NCBI GenBank assembly: GCA_003996215.1 | Contig: QJPP01004120.1 | Span: 1-64,000 of the forward strand | Origin: Jaltomata sinuosa | Taxonomy: Eukaryota; Streptophyta; Magnoliopsida; Solanales; Solanaceae | Length of the DNA: 64,000 nucleotides | Direction: 5' to 3' | In this document: piece by piece, positions 44,213-56,935 of the stretch | How the letters are laid out: every line of letters starts with the position of its first letter | How positions within the stretch are numbered: position 1 is the stretch's first letter | Made by a program: the position numbers and the translations under genes | The notes under the pieces: generated by a model | Told to the model about the DNA's origin: nothing | What the model saw: only the letters and a program-made list of their open reading frames with translations | The model's database searches: none

Positions 44213-45711
44213 ACACCCCAAACTTAGAGAATTTGCTTGTCCTCAAGCAAAAAAAACAAGACTCACATAATGGCTAAACACAATACCAATGAATGTTTAA
44301 CTATCAGAAAACACAGGATGTCTAAAACAGTTCTAGAAGGTAACTTTAAGAATGTTATCACATAAATTCCCAAAATCAATTTCTTTAGCCCAAGTGCCAT
44401 CACACTTCACTCTGAGATATGTGGATCCACACATGACATCATATTGTTAAGAAATGACTGTGTAAGTTAAACAGTGAAAACAACATATCTTGTAGTCAAT
44501 CAGTAATTACCATGTGCCCTCACTTTAGATCAAAGAATGTCCCTCATTTTTCATATGATGCACACATGAGGTACTGCAAGACAAAGGAGAAGAGAAGACA
44601 CTCACATTTCCAATGAATTACACATGCAACACTTGATAAACCATAAGCTTGCCTATAGTGTGATACTCTACTGATGTAGGAACCATCAAACTCAGGATCA
44701 CAAAGGACTTTTGTTGGTTGTAATGTAGGCTAAGAGACGGGTAGGATTCATTTGGCACAAATAGTGGGTATCCTCCCTAAGCTCTATTAGTACACTACAT
44801 ACTTCACGTTCAGTTCACCTTTTATTTCCCTTCTTCCTTTCCACTTAATGTAATGGCAATGAGAAACCCTTATTCAAAGAAAAAAATGACTTCTATATTT
44901 ACAAAGATAACACCCTATTAAAGCATTATTTTTTTCTCTTTTTTATATATATATATTGCTCACTTCCAACACTGCTTTTCATACCCCTTTACTTTTCCAT
45001 ACTAGCCCTTTCCTTTGCTTCTCCTTTTTCACATATTTCATGATAAGTGCTTGGGAGTCTCTTAGATCAACAAAGATGGATTAGAACAAGAAGGGTAGGC
45101 TTTGTATATGGATACCAAAGAATAGGTTCAAGGCTCAATGGGTCATACTAAGGTAATGCATTAGGTGGGTCAAAGATGGAAAGAAAATGGGTTAATCAAA
45201 GAATGCCTCAATCATTTCCTAAGTTAAACTTTCCTCATTTTGCTTTGCACACACATTGGGCAAGTTCTAGACATCACAATGCAGCATGTATCACAAATCC
45301 TTACACACACATAGCACATAGTTCAACTATCAGCTATCAAGCTCAATGCACATGTTCACATATCCACAACTATTATCCTCAACAACTATAATGTTATAAG
45401 TAGAGCCAAAAAAATCAGAGCTTTAGTTTATCACACATACATGGAAATAATCTATTGGGAAGGGATCACAACAACAATCCGAACATGCTTAATTTACAAA
45501 ACATCACTGCTTAAGTCATCCTGATTTTCTTTAAGTTAAATAAAACAATAACCTAAACTACACATGTCAATTCAACATGAAATGAAATGCCCTCGAGAAA
45601 AGAAGTCGACAAGAAAAACCCAAAGGCAAACATCCAAGAAGCCCCACGCCTCACTAAAAAGTGTTGCATTATACCCAATGCAAAGAAAAAAAGCAAGGGA
45701 AGTAAGACTTA
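44213..45711 (-). mobile_element. Element G 3' non-coding interior
   Basis: No coding frame is convincing. It is homologous to 7143-8682 of H along its whole length, with a short TA run near 44945. The minus strand begins after a consensus splice donor, so part of this may be an intron in the 3' untranslated region of the extra ORF. Confidence 0.72.
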
Positions 45712-45720
45712 CCTGTGATG
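45706..45720 (-). other. Conserved splice donor after the G extra ORF
   Basis: The minus-strand ATCACAG|GTAAGTC has its intron start at 45712, 10 nt after the TAG stop at 45725-45723. H has the same spacing and donor. Confidence 0.65.
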
Positions 45721-45722
45721 CC

Positions 45723-47703
45723 CTAGGAATTAGGGTCTGGTGTTTGCGTGTCCGCCACATGCATAGAAAGATTTAAAGGTGCTAGAGGGGCACTGGTGTT
45801 GCCTACCAGCTTGGGAACTGTAGCAGTGGATGTGCTGGAAGATCACCCCTCTCTTCTGGGTTAATGATGCTTGGCCAATAACTCTCTCATCCCTAGCCTC
45901 ATAAACCTATTCTCCTCATGCTCTACCTCAAGCTGTGTGAGCTTGGTGCTATCATCATCACATGGTTGCTTCTTCACATCTCCGAGGGGTAGGATAGGAT
46001 AGGAAAGCCAAAAAACTGGAGGTACAGGTGGTGTAGGTACAACCTAGGACAGTGCAATAGGATCACCAAATATTGGAATGGGGAAAGACTATAGCTCTAT
46101 GATATCCTTCTTAGTCTGGACCATCTCCTCCCTCAATGTCTCAATGGAAGATGTGGATGAAGACGAGTTGGTGGCTTTATTCAGATGAATCTCAAAGCCA
46201 TCTAATCATACATGTAATAACTCAATGGATCTCTAAAGTGGTATCAGTGCAACATCAATTTCACTCGTGATGAATGGGCCTAGGTCATTTAACAAACTAC
46301 AAAACTGCCTGTCTGCATAGTCATCCTTGTAGGCCACTGATATAAAATCCTCTCTAGTATAATCATATGGAGCAGCCAGCTCTGGTGGTGGTATAGTGGA
46401 AGGGCCTAGAGCATCAACAGATAACACAGTAGCAGTAGAGGGTGTTGGAGGCATTTCCTCTGTGGGCTGTGTAAGACCTGAAGCTACTTGCTCACCTGAT
46501 GGCCCAGAGGTCTTTTCTAAGGGTGTGTCTGTCCATGTGGAAAAATCTTGAACCATATTGGCAGCTACCTAGTTCTCATTCTTTGTCTTGGCAATGTCCT
46601 TGTGCCTAGTAACTGTCAATAATTTGTCAAACCCAGTGAACAGAGAGATACCTGCGTCCTAACATATCCTCGTGATGAGGCATGGTAATGGCATGGTGGT
46701 GCCCAATATGGCTGCCTTCTTCCCTATCTTGTATGCAATCAAACGCCAAAAATTAATTGGGAATCGAGATAGTAGACTCGCTACTAGTACTGCCCTATCC
46801 ATGGTAAGCGTATCATCACCTGTAGTTGGCATCAAACTAATATGTACAACTCGCCACCAGAACTTTGCTGCAAAGCTCAATGAACTCCTGTGTATGATGG
46901 GCATGACTGCCCGCAACCATAGTGGCTCCTTGTCTGTAATCAAAGATGCTAACCAACCCTGCTCGAACTTCTGGTTACTGAGCTTTTGAGTGTATTTAGT
47001 TGTAGTTGACGGTGTAATATATTCAGGAACAAAATAGAAGTGATTTATGGTTTGTTCTGAGATGTCAATGTCCGTACCTCGGTTGCGCACCCTTTCTAGA
47101 GATGGTAGTGACTTTAGTAGTGTGTACTTCAACACAGTGCTCTAAAAAGTGGCCAGGTATGCAACATAAAACTCTCAAACCAATGTGGGGAAGTATTTAC
47201 TCGGTGGGTCACACATCCAGTAGAGCTGATAGTGTCTGTATAAGGCATAAAATGTTGAATATTTAGCAAGGCCCGGTGAATTGATCCTGATATCATCATA
47301 ATCCTTCTCTTTGGATTACCCCACTTACTATCCTCTATACCTTCATTGTAGATGTATTTCATACCCGCAACAGCCCATCGAATGCTATCTGGGTACTGGT
47401 TGTCCTTTTGCCACTATTTATTTAACCTTTGTTGTTCAGCGGTAGGGACAAAATCTCCCGAAACCTCGGGTTGGTGGTCAGAATGAGACGAGGATGAGAT
47501 GATGAACCCCTCTCTTCAGACTGGGAGGGTTCAGGGCTAGGACTCACTTTTTGCACCCTTCTTCACATTTGGGACTGGACTAGTAGGGAAACTTCTTCTT
47601 CAGATTCATCCGATTCATCTTGTAGTCGAGTTTGAATTTCCTTACCCCAACTAGCAGGCCCACGACTACTGCTTCCTCTACATGGTGGGTTTTTGTGAAC
47701 CAT
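45723..47703 (-). pseudogene. Extra ORF of element G, plant transposon protein-type domain
   Basis: The start is the ATG at 47703 (MVHKNPPCRG), which comes one codon after a good splice acceptor (TTTTCTCCATAG). Acidic and Ser-rich text follows (ESDESEEEVS). The best block is 47135-46659, open for 158 residues: VRNRGTDIDISEQTINHFYF ... LWLRAVMPIIHRSS ... HISLMPTTGDDTLTMDRAVL ... RFPINFWRLIAYKI ... LPCLITRIC. This arrangement resembles the 'putative plant transposon protein' domain common in Solanaceae annotations; that is recall, not a search. A Pro/Thr-rich stretch and a tail ending VADTQTPDPNS precede the TAG. Frameshifts interrupt it. The function is unknown; no membrane span is seen. Confidence 0.7.
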
Positions 47704-47705
47704 AC

Positions 47706-48576
47706 CTATGGAGAAAATGTTAATATTAACACCAAAAAAGAACACACAAAATGTCAGAGGTGGGAAACTGTTTGGGGAACAGGCCATTCTAGGGAAGAAC
47801 GGACCGTTTCCTTAACCGTTTCGCTGAAATAGAAACATTAAAATTTTAAAAATTAAAATGGTTGAGGAAACAAACCGTTTTGGGTAAAAACAGACTGTTT
47901 CTTCTAACATTTTGAAAACCAAAAGCTATTAAAATTTAATAAGTTAAAATGGTCAGGAAAATGGTCCATTGCGTATAGAAACAATCTGTTTCTCCCTCCG
48001 TTTGACACAAATAGTGAGCAAAACAACCTTTATCCTTCATTACACTTCAATAAATGATCTATTATTGGGTATAAAGAGTCATTTCATGACTCGTAATGAT
48101 GAACGAGAATCCCAAATTCCAAGCTATGGGTCCTGATACTCATCATGGGGAGAAAATAATAATAATTTATGGTTCGTTCATCTAGGGAACAAAACAAACA
48201 AACAAATATATAAACTACGATCATCGAAATTATACGGATGCAATCCTCCCATAATTACCAACCTAATTTCCGCACTTAGAGTTCACAACAACAACCATAA
48301 ACTATGGTACTCAGACTTCCCATGATTTACCTTCCATTTAAACAAGTGTTCATCACCCAATTTCATCTCCAATTAGTAAAAGTATTCATCTCCCAGTTTC
48401 ATCTCCAATTAGTAGAACTTTATGCCTCCAACTATCCTTATTGAGCCACTCACATTAGCACCTAGGGTTTCTCAAATAAAAATCAATACCCACATAACCC
48501 TAGTTTCCAATTGAGAGATAGAAGATGAGATGGAATCATTATATAAATCTAATGGAGTAAGTAAAGAAGAACATAC
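47706..48576 (-). other. Putative leader intron before the G extra ORF
   Basis: The donor CTCATCAG|GTATGT is at 48577/48576 and the acceptor CTCCATAG|GTATGG at 47706/47705, giving an 871-nt intron ending next to the start ATG. In H both sites are decayed but recognisable (tcaagtattg near 11530; ctccgcatgtatgg near 10675). This is inferred from sequence only. Confidence 0.5.
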
Positions 48577-48995
48577 CTGATGAGTTCAATGAAGATAATA
48601 AAGGGGATGGGGTTGATGTGCCATGTGCGATATGATAGGGAAAAGCAAGAAGCAAAAGAAATTAGGGAGAGATAGATCGAAGAAGAAAGGGATTTGGAGA
48701 AGAGGATTTACGGGGAGACAACAACGTGGGAGAAAGAATAAATAGGAGTGAAAAGGGTGGTTTCCTTCTTTGAATAGGAGAAGGATATTTAAAATGGCTG
48801 TTTTAAACCCTTTAAATCCCAATTTTCCCTTTTTTAATTTTAAAACGGTTGCCAAAATGGACTGTTCTTTGAAGGAATAAACCATTTTGGTCTCTGTTCC
48901 AAATCTTGCACAAAACAGTGGCTTCCCTCTTTTTGGAAGTTACAACGGACAACAGAACGATTGTTTTCAGTGAAAATTGTCCATTTTGTCCTCTG
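48577..48995 (-). promoter_or_regulatory. Putative internal promoter and leader exon of G
   Basis: In the minus direction a cluster of ACCAAAATGG, CCATTTTGG and AACGG motifs (48995-48840) is followed by a weak TATA-like cctatttattc (48746-48737), then a CT-rich leader ending at the splice donor. A second motif cluster lies downstream at 47760-48010. The arrangement mirrors the LTR U3. Promoter activity is inferred. Confidence 0.45.
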
Positions 48996-49479
48996 TTGTG
49001 CTTTACCTAATTTTCTATATTTCACCACCTTTAGTCACTTCCTGTCTCTGTCTGTATCTGCACATTGAACACTCATAACTCTATTCAAACTACAAAAATA
49101 AACAACTACAAATTAAAAGAAAGCAGTAAACTTAAGTTGCCTCCCATGTAGCGCCTGATTTAACATTGCAGCATGACGCATTACCAAAGATTATTCCGGA
49201 ACTGATCCATCCTTAAGACGGAGTTCCTTAACCATATTTACACCATAAAAAATGCCAAGGTAATGTTTCAACCATTGGCCATTAACCTTGAATGTTCGAG
49301 AACCATCTTAAGACTCCAACTCAACTGCTCCATGTGGAGACTTGCTTATGACCTTGAAAGGTCAAGATCATTTAGATTTTAGCTTTCCAGAAACAACTTC
49401 AACCGGGAATTAAACAACAACACATCATCTCCAAGTTAAAACTCTCTTCTCATGATCTTCTTGTCATGCACCAGTTTCA

Positions 49480-50480
49480 TTCTCTCTTTGTATTACACCA
49501 CACTTTCATAGGAGTGAAATTGAAACTTCTCTAATTCAGTCAATTGTGACACCTTGAACTTTGTAGCCTCCTCCCAGTCAAGACTTAGTTTCTTTAATGC
49601 CCAAAGTGCGTTGTGCTCTAGTTCAACCGGTAAGTGACAGGACTTTCCAAATGCAAATGAGTATGGAGATTTGCCAATTGAGGTCTTGTAGGCCATACGA
49701 TATACCCATAGAGCATCGTCCAACTTTTGGGACCAGTCGATATTGTTGGCATTAACAATCTTAGCAAGTATTCTCTTGATCTCTCTGTTCGACACATTAA
49801 CCTGTCCACTTATTTGAGGATGGCAAGGGGTGGCTACCTTGTGCTTAACTCCGTACTTCTCAAGTATCCCAACAAATGCTTTATTATAGAAGTGAGAGCC
49901 ACCATCACTAATTATAGCACGAGGTATGCCAAAATGAGTGAAGATGCTCTTCTTGAGAAAAGTGATGACGCTTTTAGCTTCATTGTTCAGTAAAGCAATT
50001 TCCTCCACCTATTTGGAGACATAGTCAACTGCAACTAGGATGTACGTCATGCTTTGAGAACTGATGAAAGGTCCCATGAAGTCGATCCCCCACACGTCGA
50101 AGAGATTAACTTCCAGTACAAAGTTTAGGGGCATTTCATGCCTCCTTGATATGGTTCCCTGTCGGCCAGTTGATTTACATTGTTTTACACTATGGGCCAG
50201 TAGTATCCATATTCCAACAGCTTGGCTGCAGTTCTGTTCCCAAAATTGTAACCCTTACTAGAGAGTCATTGCATGCTTTCAAGATGGGAAGGAACTCATC
50301 TTCCGCAACACATCTCCGGATAATATTGTTTGCACAAATCCGGAATAGATAAGGTTCCTCCTAGTAGTAGTTCCTGACATCTCGCAAGAATCACTTTTTC
50401 TTGTAGTTCTTGACATCTTCTGGGATAACACATGCAACTACAAAATTAGCATAGTCAGCATACCAAGGGACTTGTCATGG
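49480..50480 (-). pseudogene. pol: Element G integrase
   Basis: The zinc-binding part at about 50330-50160 is broken. The core and C-terminal part are open for 171 residues at 50008-49493: IISDGGSHF (Asp), VSNREIKRIL (Glu), then WVYRMAYKTSIGKSPY and FGKSCHLPVELEHNALWALK, the Athila/Tat-type C-terminus. The first catalytic Asp region (VWGIDFMGPF-like) is readable at about 50100-50065. It is closely similar to H's integrase. Confidence 0.88.
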
Positions 50481-51830
50481 GACACAACCAATAGCCTCTC
50501 GTCAGGAAAGGCATAATCAAGATCAAGCTCCTTAGTCGGTTGTGCATTCTCCTCTAATTGTTATAAGTGGTCCATCACTTGATTTTCTTTTCCCTCTTCT
50601 ATCCTTTACGTTGAAATCAAACTCCTGTAGCAATAATACCCATCTGATAAACTTGGGTTTTGCATATTTCTTTGACATCAAGTATCAGATGGATGCTTGA
50701 TCAATCTATACCACCACTTTTGACCCCAAGAGATATGCTCTGAATTTCTCAAACGCATAGACAATAGCCAACATCTATTTCTCGATCATCATATAATTTC
50801 ACAGTGCTCCATTCAGTGATTTGCTCACATAGTATATCAGATGCATGATTTTATTATAGCATTGGACAAGAATGGCCCCAATTGCATACCCTCTTTCATC
50901 ATACATCAACTCATAGGGAAGGGACCAATCTAGAGCCACAATAATCGGGGCCTCTGTCAACCTGCGCTTCAACTCCTCAAATGCCTTCAAGCACTCTTCA
51001 TCAAAACTGAATTTGGCTTCCTTTTTGAGAATCCTGCACATAGTGTGGAGATTTTAGAGAAGTCTTTGATGAACCTTTTGTAAAATACCACATGACCCAA
51101 GAAACTTCTCACGCCCTTGACAGAAACTGGTGGTGATAACTTGGCAATGATATCAATCTTTGCTTGGTCCACCTCAATTACCTTTTCAGAAACCTTATGC
51201 CCTAGAATAATGCCCTCCTGCACTATGAAATGAGCTTTCTCCCAGTTGAGCACTTAATTGGTCTCCTCACACCTTGCCTTAACCTGCTCAAGATAGTCTA
51301 AATAGTCTTCAGAAGTGTCACCCACGACTGAGAAGTCATCCATAAACACCTCCAAATAATCTTCAACCATATCAGAGAATATAGGAATCATGCATCTCTG
51401 GAATATGACAGAAGCATTGTATAGACCAAAAGGCATTCAGCTGAATACAAATGTCTTATATGGACAAGTGAACGTGGTCTTTTCCTAGTCTTTAATGCAA
51501 TATTAATTTAGTTGTATTCGGAGTAGCCATCAAGGAAACAATATTAAGCTCACCCAGCCAACTTGTCTAGCATTCGATCAATGAAAGGCATAGGGAAGTG
51601 GTCCTTACATGTAGCTGTATTGAGCTTCTGATAATCCCTACAGACATGCCATCCGGTAACTGTTCTGGTCGGTATCAACTCATTCTTAGAGTTTTCCACA
51701 ACAATCATCCCTCTCTTCTTGGGCACACACTGTATTGGGCTAACCCACAGACTATTAATAATGGGGTATACCACCCCCACATCTAACCACTTGATAATCT
51801 CGTTTTTCACCAACTCATGCATAGCTTGGT
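50481..51830 (-). pseudogene. pol: Element G reverse transcriptase and RNase H
   Basis: In the minus direction: 51822-51550 (IIKWLDVGVVYPI; CRDYQKLNTATCKDHFPMPF), then 51436-51254 with the intact catalytic VFMDDFSVVGD, 51253-50987 (EKAHFIVQEGIILGHKVSEK; VRSFLGHVVFYKRFIKDFSK) and RNase H at 51041-50500 (ECLKAFEELKRRL; LMYDERGYAIGAILVQ). H has lost the second Asp of the loop while G keeps both. Stops and shifts between blocks make it non-functional. Confidence 0.9.
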
Positions 51831-53660
51831 TGAGTCTCCTATGGTGTTAAACACTGGGTCGACTATCATCCTCCATCTTAATTTTATGCTTATATATGCC
51901 AGCTGGAATCCCTTGGATGTTAGCTATTGTCTATCCAATAGCTTTCTTATACTTCCGCAACACAGCTATCAACCTTCTTACCTGCACATAAAAAAGAAAA
52001 GTGGAAATAGTAATAGGTAAAATTTTATTAAGTCCTACAAACTCATACTTGAGGTGGGCTGAGAGCTACTTTAGCTCGAGCTTATGAGCCTCAATGATAG
52101 ATGGTTTTGCTGGTGGCATGGCTCGATTTTCTATATCCAGAGAGAGTTTCTTGGGAGTGTAACTGAAGAACCAAGCCCTATCAAGGCATTCACGGTTTCC
52201 ATGTATCCCTCCATGTCCACTTTATCAAAGTTCACCAAGATAGCTGCCAACACTTCACCAAAACTATCTTCCACCACCTTTGCTTCTATCGCTTCCTCTA
52301 CTGTGTCCTCTACCAATTTATCACTGAAATGCTGTGATATTTTCTTGGTAAGGACATTCCCTTGCTTGCTTGAAACATGACCTCTTTATTGTTTACTCAG
52401 AATTTAATTTCAATCCTCTCCGAGTCCATGAGTGCACTCTCGGTTGCTATAAATTGTCATTTCAAAATGATTGGGATCTCTTTTTCTACCGCACAATCTA
52501 GTATCACAAAATCAGCTAGTAACATGAATTTTCCAACTTTGACTAGCACATCATCAACAATACTGATGGGTCATTGCACGTACCTGTCCGCCATCTGTAA
52601 CCTCATGCTGGTAGGCCTGGAAAGTCTAAGTCTGGACTACTTGTATATAACTAAAGGCAACAAATTAATGCTGGCACCAATGTCACAAAGTACTTTAGCA
52701 AACTCTCTTATCCAATTAGTGCAGGGTATTGTGAATGCACCCAGATCACTCTTCTTTTCAACCGGATAGTGTGAAATAATAGAGCTCACTCTATGAGTAA
52801 GCTTGTACATTTTCCTCCTTCATAGACCCCTTCTTCTTGAGAAACTATTTCAAGTATTTTATGAATTCTGGCATCTCTTGAAAGGTATCCAGAAATGGTA
52901 TACTCATCGATAACGGCTTCAACTGGTCATAAAATTTCACGCATTTAGCATCCTCCGTCTTTTTGACTAACCTTTGAGGAAATGGTGGTGGACACTTGAA
53001 TGTCTGAATGATCTTCTTAATAGGCCCTTTTTTTCTCCTTATCAACCTTTACCTTACTTGATGTCTTCCTTAGGGATAACCTCTTCTTCTTCCACTGGCT
53101 CATCAACTACATTAGCATTTGTTGTGGTAAGACCACTTCAGGTGGTGATGGCCATACACTGAGAGATATTACCTCCATTCTTTGGGTTTGCAACGGTATC
53201 ACTGGGAAGTTGGCCTTTCACCTTTGGATTCAATTTTCTGGACAAATCCCTGAACTACTGTTCTATTTTCTGAATAGTTGCGGTGTGAGAAGTCACCACC
53301 TCTGCCAAATTCTTTGCTGAAGTGTCTGCCTTTTACTGATTTGCAAGAATCCTCTCAAGCATGTTTTCCATTTTTAATGATCCTTGCTCTTGTTGATTTC
53401 CCCTTGGCAGAACATAGGGATTTGCACTTTTATTCCCAAAGTTATGGGCATTATTGTAGTTGCCCCGAATCTGCTGCTGTGGTCTCCATTGCTGTTGGTT
53501 GTTATATACCTACCCATGATATATCTGTACCTACCTTGGCTGACCACCAACAATGTTGTTGATATAGTTTGTGTCTTCAACCTGTGTGGCCTGTGTCTCA
53601 CTGTACTCAATCTCCTCTGGATCATAAACCAGTGCTTACCAAAGAGGTATACTCTCATCT
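51831..53660 (-). pseudogene. Element G gag C-terminus and protease
   Basis: Homologous to 14991-16537 of H. Readable blocks are GPIKKIIQTFKCPPPFPQRL and KKTEDAKCVKFYDQL at 53045-52930, an acidic linker before them, and the post-protease stretch VVEDSFGEVLAAILVNF near 52280. The protease active-site loop (about 52700-52660) is hard to read. Many stops are present. It is placed between gag and RT, as in H. Confidence 0.75.
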
Positions 53661-54540
53661 GCATTCACCTTATTGGTCTCATCTTCAGATAATCTCTTAT
53701 TGAGCAACTCTAGACTAGTAGAAAGCCTTGAAATAGTCTCATCTCATTCATGATTTTCTTTGTCTAGATTAGCCAAGAAAGGTGATACATAATTCACACT
53801 TAACCTACTCGACTGCTAGAATTGATTATGAGAAGTCATCTTATTCATCATCTCCGTGACTCTCGTAAATGTCTTATCCATGAAGCTCTCTTCAACAACA
53901 TTATTTGTAATAGATTGAGAGATTTGGTCCAACCCTGTGTAGAACTTCTCCATAAGGATGTTATCCGGAAAATCATGACTTGAAGACTTTAAGAGATAAA
54001 TCTTGAATCGTTCCATGCTTCATAAAGTTTCTCTCCTGGTAGCTGCTTGCAAAAGAAGATACTTATCTCTGCGTTTGATTTCTTGCTTGGGGGGAACCAC
54101 TTTTTCATGAAAGTGCTCACCAACTCATTCCACGTTTGAACTGAATTTGGAGGGAGGTGGTTGAGCCAGGTGAGATCTTTCTCCGTCAATGAATATTTGA
54201 ACAATCTCAGCCTGAAAGCTTCGTCTGACACATGGTTCTGCTTATAAGTCCAACACACATCTATGAAGTCTTTTAGATGCTCATGCGGATCATCATCTAT
54301 AGAGTTGTGGAACAACCCTTCAACCATTAGCATAGCATATGCTCCCTGTTTAATCTTGAAGGTGACGACATACACTTTAGGAGGCATAATGGAAATGGCA
54401 TAGTGAAATTCAGGTACCTCATTAGCGAACACATTCACTTCCTCATCAAACAACGGATTTTCCATATGCACATTCCCTAGTGCATTTACTTGGTTGTTTC
54501 CTTGGTTCATCCTATTTTGAGCAGCCATACTTACTTGCAA
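53661..54540 (-). pseudogene. gag: Element G gag
   Basis: The 183-residue open frame at 54540-53989 holds NPLFDEEVNVFANEVPEFHY, DDPHEHLKDFIDVCWTYKQN, DEAFRLRLFKYSLTEKDLTW and NELVSTFMKKWFPPSKK. It continues after a shift in 54016-53816 (DFPDNILMEKFYTGLDQIS). This is an Athila-type capsid. It begins about 90 bp from the primer site. Confidence 0.88.
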
Positions 54541-54627
54541 TCAACACAAAAGAGACCAAGTATGATGGGATAAGTAAAGGACACAAAGTAAAGCAAGAAT
54601 TACTTTAAGTAAATTTCAAAACTGTAT

Positions 54628-54645
54628 TCCCCGATAATGGCGCCA
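54628..54645 (-). other. Primer-binding site of element G (tRNA-Asp)
   Basis: The plus-strand tccccgataatggcgcca matches the 3' end of tRNA-Asp at 16 of 18 positions, five bases from the LTR. Confidence 0.92.
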
Positions 54646-54650
54646 AAATT

Positions 54651-56011
54651 TGATACGTTCAAATTACACCTTTTTAAAAAGTGCAAATGATAATTGTCAA
54701 GTATAGTAACCCAACGACTAGGATGGGGTCGAATCCCACTGAGAATAGAGTAAGAAATATAATACTTAAAGTTATTGATTTACTTCACGTTATGTCAAAT
54801 CTTATCCCTTAACAAGAGTATGATTTGTTGTACTTGAAATTAATTTTTACGAAATATAAATGTTTAGAATTAACAAAGTTTTATGGAATCCAGGATTGTT
54901 TTACCACATAATGGAATTCATCTAATGGTTACAAGCGTCGATATATGCAATCCTAGGTTTATTTTGGGTGAAGTATGGTCAATGATACCAATTACTACCT
55001 TCGGATATAAAATTGATCAATCCTTCATTTATCTTCACAAATGAAATGAAATGTATTATTTAAATGACCAAAATAAGTTAAGTGGAATTAACGTATTCCT
55101 ACGAAATATCATTAAACCACGATTAACTCTTTGAGTTCTTAGTTATTAAAAATTTCCCAATCTAAATGAATCCTTGCAGAAAACATTAAGATTCAATGGC
55201 TTTTAATTAATGTTTGCAACCACTAATTTTCGAACAATTCAATTGTTAATAACACACCCACAACCTATATAATCCTATATCAAAATTTTTTCCTTAAGAC
55301 TTGTTCATTGTATGGATTCACAATCACAGATTTGGGGTTTAGTTACCCATACTATAGAGAAAAGAAACAATGATAGTTGAAAGAGACATACTTACAAATC
55401 GAATAGATTAATAACCAAAAGTTTTTCTTTCAAACAAGCACTAAAAGTAGCGCTCCAAATAGTTTCAAATCTCAAAGCAACAAGTAACGTGATGTTTCTC
55501 CTCAAAAAATGTGTAAAAAGTATGCTAAAAAAAGTGTATGCAAAAATACCCTAGGAGTCCTATTTAATCTAAGTACATATTAAATTTGGATTGGTCTAGG
55601 AAAGGAAAGACGCTTCCTCAGAATGGATGTCAAAATGGTCCATTTTTATCAACAACGGACCATTTCTTGCTTCATTGTAACTTCCAACATTCAGCTGCTT
55701 TCTGGTTCTGGAAACGGTATGGGAAATAAACCATTGTCACTAAAAATGGTCCATTTTGACTTCTATTTTAACTTCACTTTTTTTGTCAGCTTTTATCTTC
55801 GAGGTTGAATGCAACGGTTATACCAATGGTCCATTTCAACTCACAACAATCAACAAAATACCTCATTTTTGGCCCAACTACTTTTTTGTTGATTCATGTC
55901 TATCTTTCCTTAAACACAATCAAAACACATAAATTTGCACTATACTTACTTGAAAACTACAAAACTTCCTTGTTAAAAGCATCAAATATGTAGTAAAATC
56001 TCGGCACATCA
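54651..56011 (-). mobile_element. Element G 5' LTR
   Basis: TGATACGTTC...GGCACATCA. The TATA-like box is decayed here (ctatttaatc near 55560). attggtctaggaaaggaaag lies at about 55590-55609 and the AATGGTCCATTT/AACGGACC motif cluster at 55630-55850. Confidence 0.92.
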
Positions 56012-56016
56012 CGTAC
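56012..56016. repeat. Right target-site duplication of G (CGTAC)
   Basis: This is an exact partner of 42851-42855. Confidence 0.95.
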
Positions 56017-56340
56017 CTTAGATCAATTTTAGAGAAGACTGACGCACCCTTCAACTGGTCGAACAAATCATCGATATTCGGGAAAGGATACTGGTTATAA
56101 ATAATGACCTTGTTCAACTGTCGATAGTCTATGAACATACGTCGACTAGCATCTTTTTTCTTAAAAAAAACACTGGAGCAGCCATAGGGAGTCACTCGGA
56201 CGAATGAACCCTTTACTCAACAATTCCTGTAACTAAGCCTTAAGCTTTCTTAATTCAGCTGGCGCTATTCTACAAGAGGTAATAAAGATAGGACGCGTAT
56301 TTGGATCTAAGTTAATATCTCAATCGGGTGACATGCCAAG
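56012..56340 (-). pseudogene. pol: Element C reverse transcriptase, first half
   Basis: Minus-direction text includes RRMFIDYRQLNKVIIYNQYPF and DDLFDQLKGASVFSKIDLR, which stops at the target duplication of G and continues at 42855. A stop near 56200 separates it from the upstream fingers (LKLKA, SSGFVRVTPYG-like words). It is ordinary chromovirus RT, broken by insertion. Confidence 0.87.
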
Positions 56341-56935
56341 AAAATTCATAAGAAATACCTCTTGAAAATCGCATATCACAGGAGCTGACATAATATATTG
56401 GACCTCTGAACTCGTGTCCCAAAGATGAGCTAGGAAATCTAGGAACCCCCTTCCTATCAAACTCTGAGCATGAAGGAAAGACACAAACTTCATTGGAGAA
56501 GGACTATAATCACCCTCCCACTATAGTTTATCCAACCGAGGCATAGCCATAGTCACTGTCTTAGCATGACAGTCTAGAATAGCATAGTGCAGAGAAAACT
56601 AACTCATCCCCAAGATAATGTCGAAATCTACCATATCTAGAATCACTAAATCTGCTAAAGCCTTTTGCCCCATAAATATAACTGGACAAGCACGTTAGAC
56701 CCTATCCACAACAATAGATTCACCTACTAGGGTAGACATATTAACAGGAAAATTAAGTAGTTCATATATCATATCAAAGCTCTTAGCAATCCAGTAGAGA
56801 CATATGAAAAAGTAGAGCCAGGGTTGAACAAAACTAAAGCAAAGCGGTCACAGATAATAATAGTACCTGTGAGCACCACGTCTGATGCCTGTACCTCTGG
56901 ACAACCTAAAAAAGCATAGAAGTTGTTCTTACCAC
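56341..56935 (-). pseudogene. Element C aspartic protease (degraded)
   Basis: Degraded text in the minus direction includes FVQPWLYFFICLYW-like and ILGMS-type words near 56610 (the plus strand shows ccaagataatgtcgaaatctacc, the reverse of the usual DFDIILGM block). It is placed between gag and RT, as expected. No long frame is open. Confidence 0.6.

Larger units (their letters stand above)
42856..56011 (-). mobile_element. Element G, Athila-like Ty3 retrotransposon, complete but decayed
   Basis: This 13.2-kb element has an exact 5-bp target duplication. In the minus direction: 5' LTR 54651-56011, tRNA-Asp primer site 54628-54645, gag, protease, RT-RNase H, integrase, inter-ORF region, extra ORF 45723-47703, 3' non-coding region, polypurine tract and 3' LTR 42856-44212. 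It is a sister family of H with the same layout throughout. By eye the LTRs differ at about one base in ten over the first 280 bp. Confidence 0.92.
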
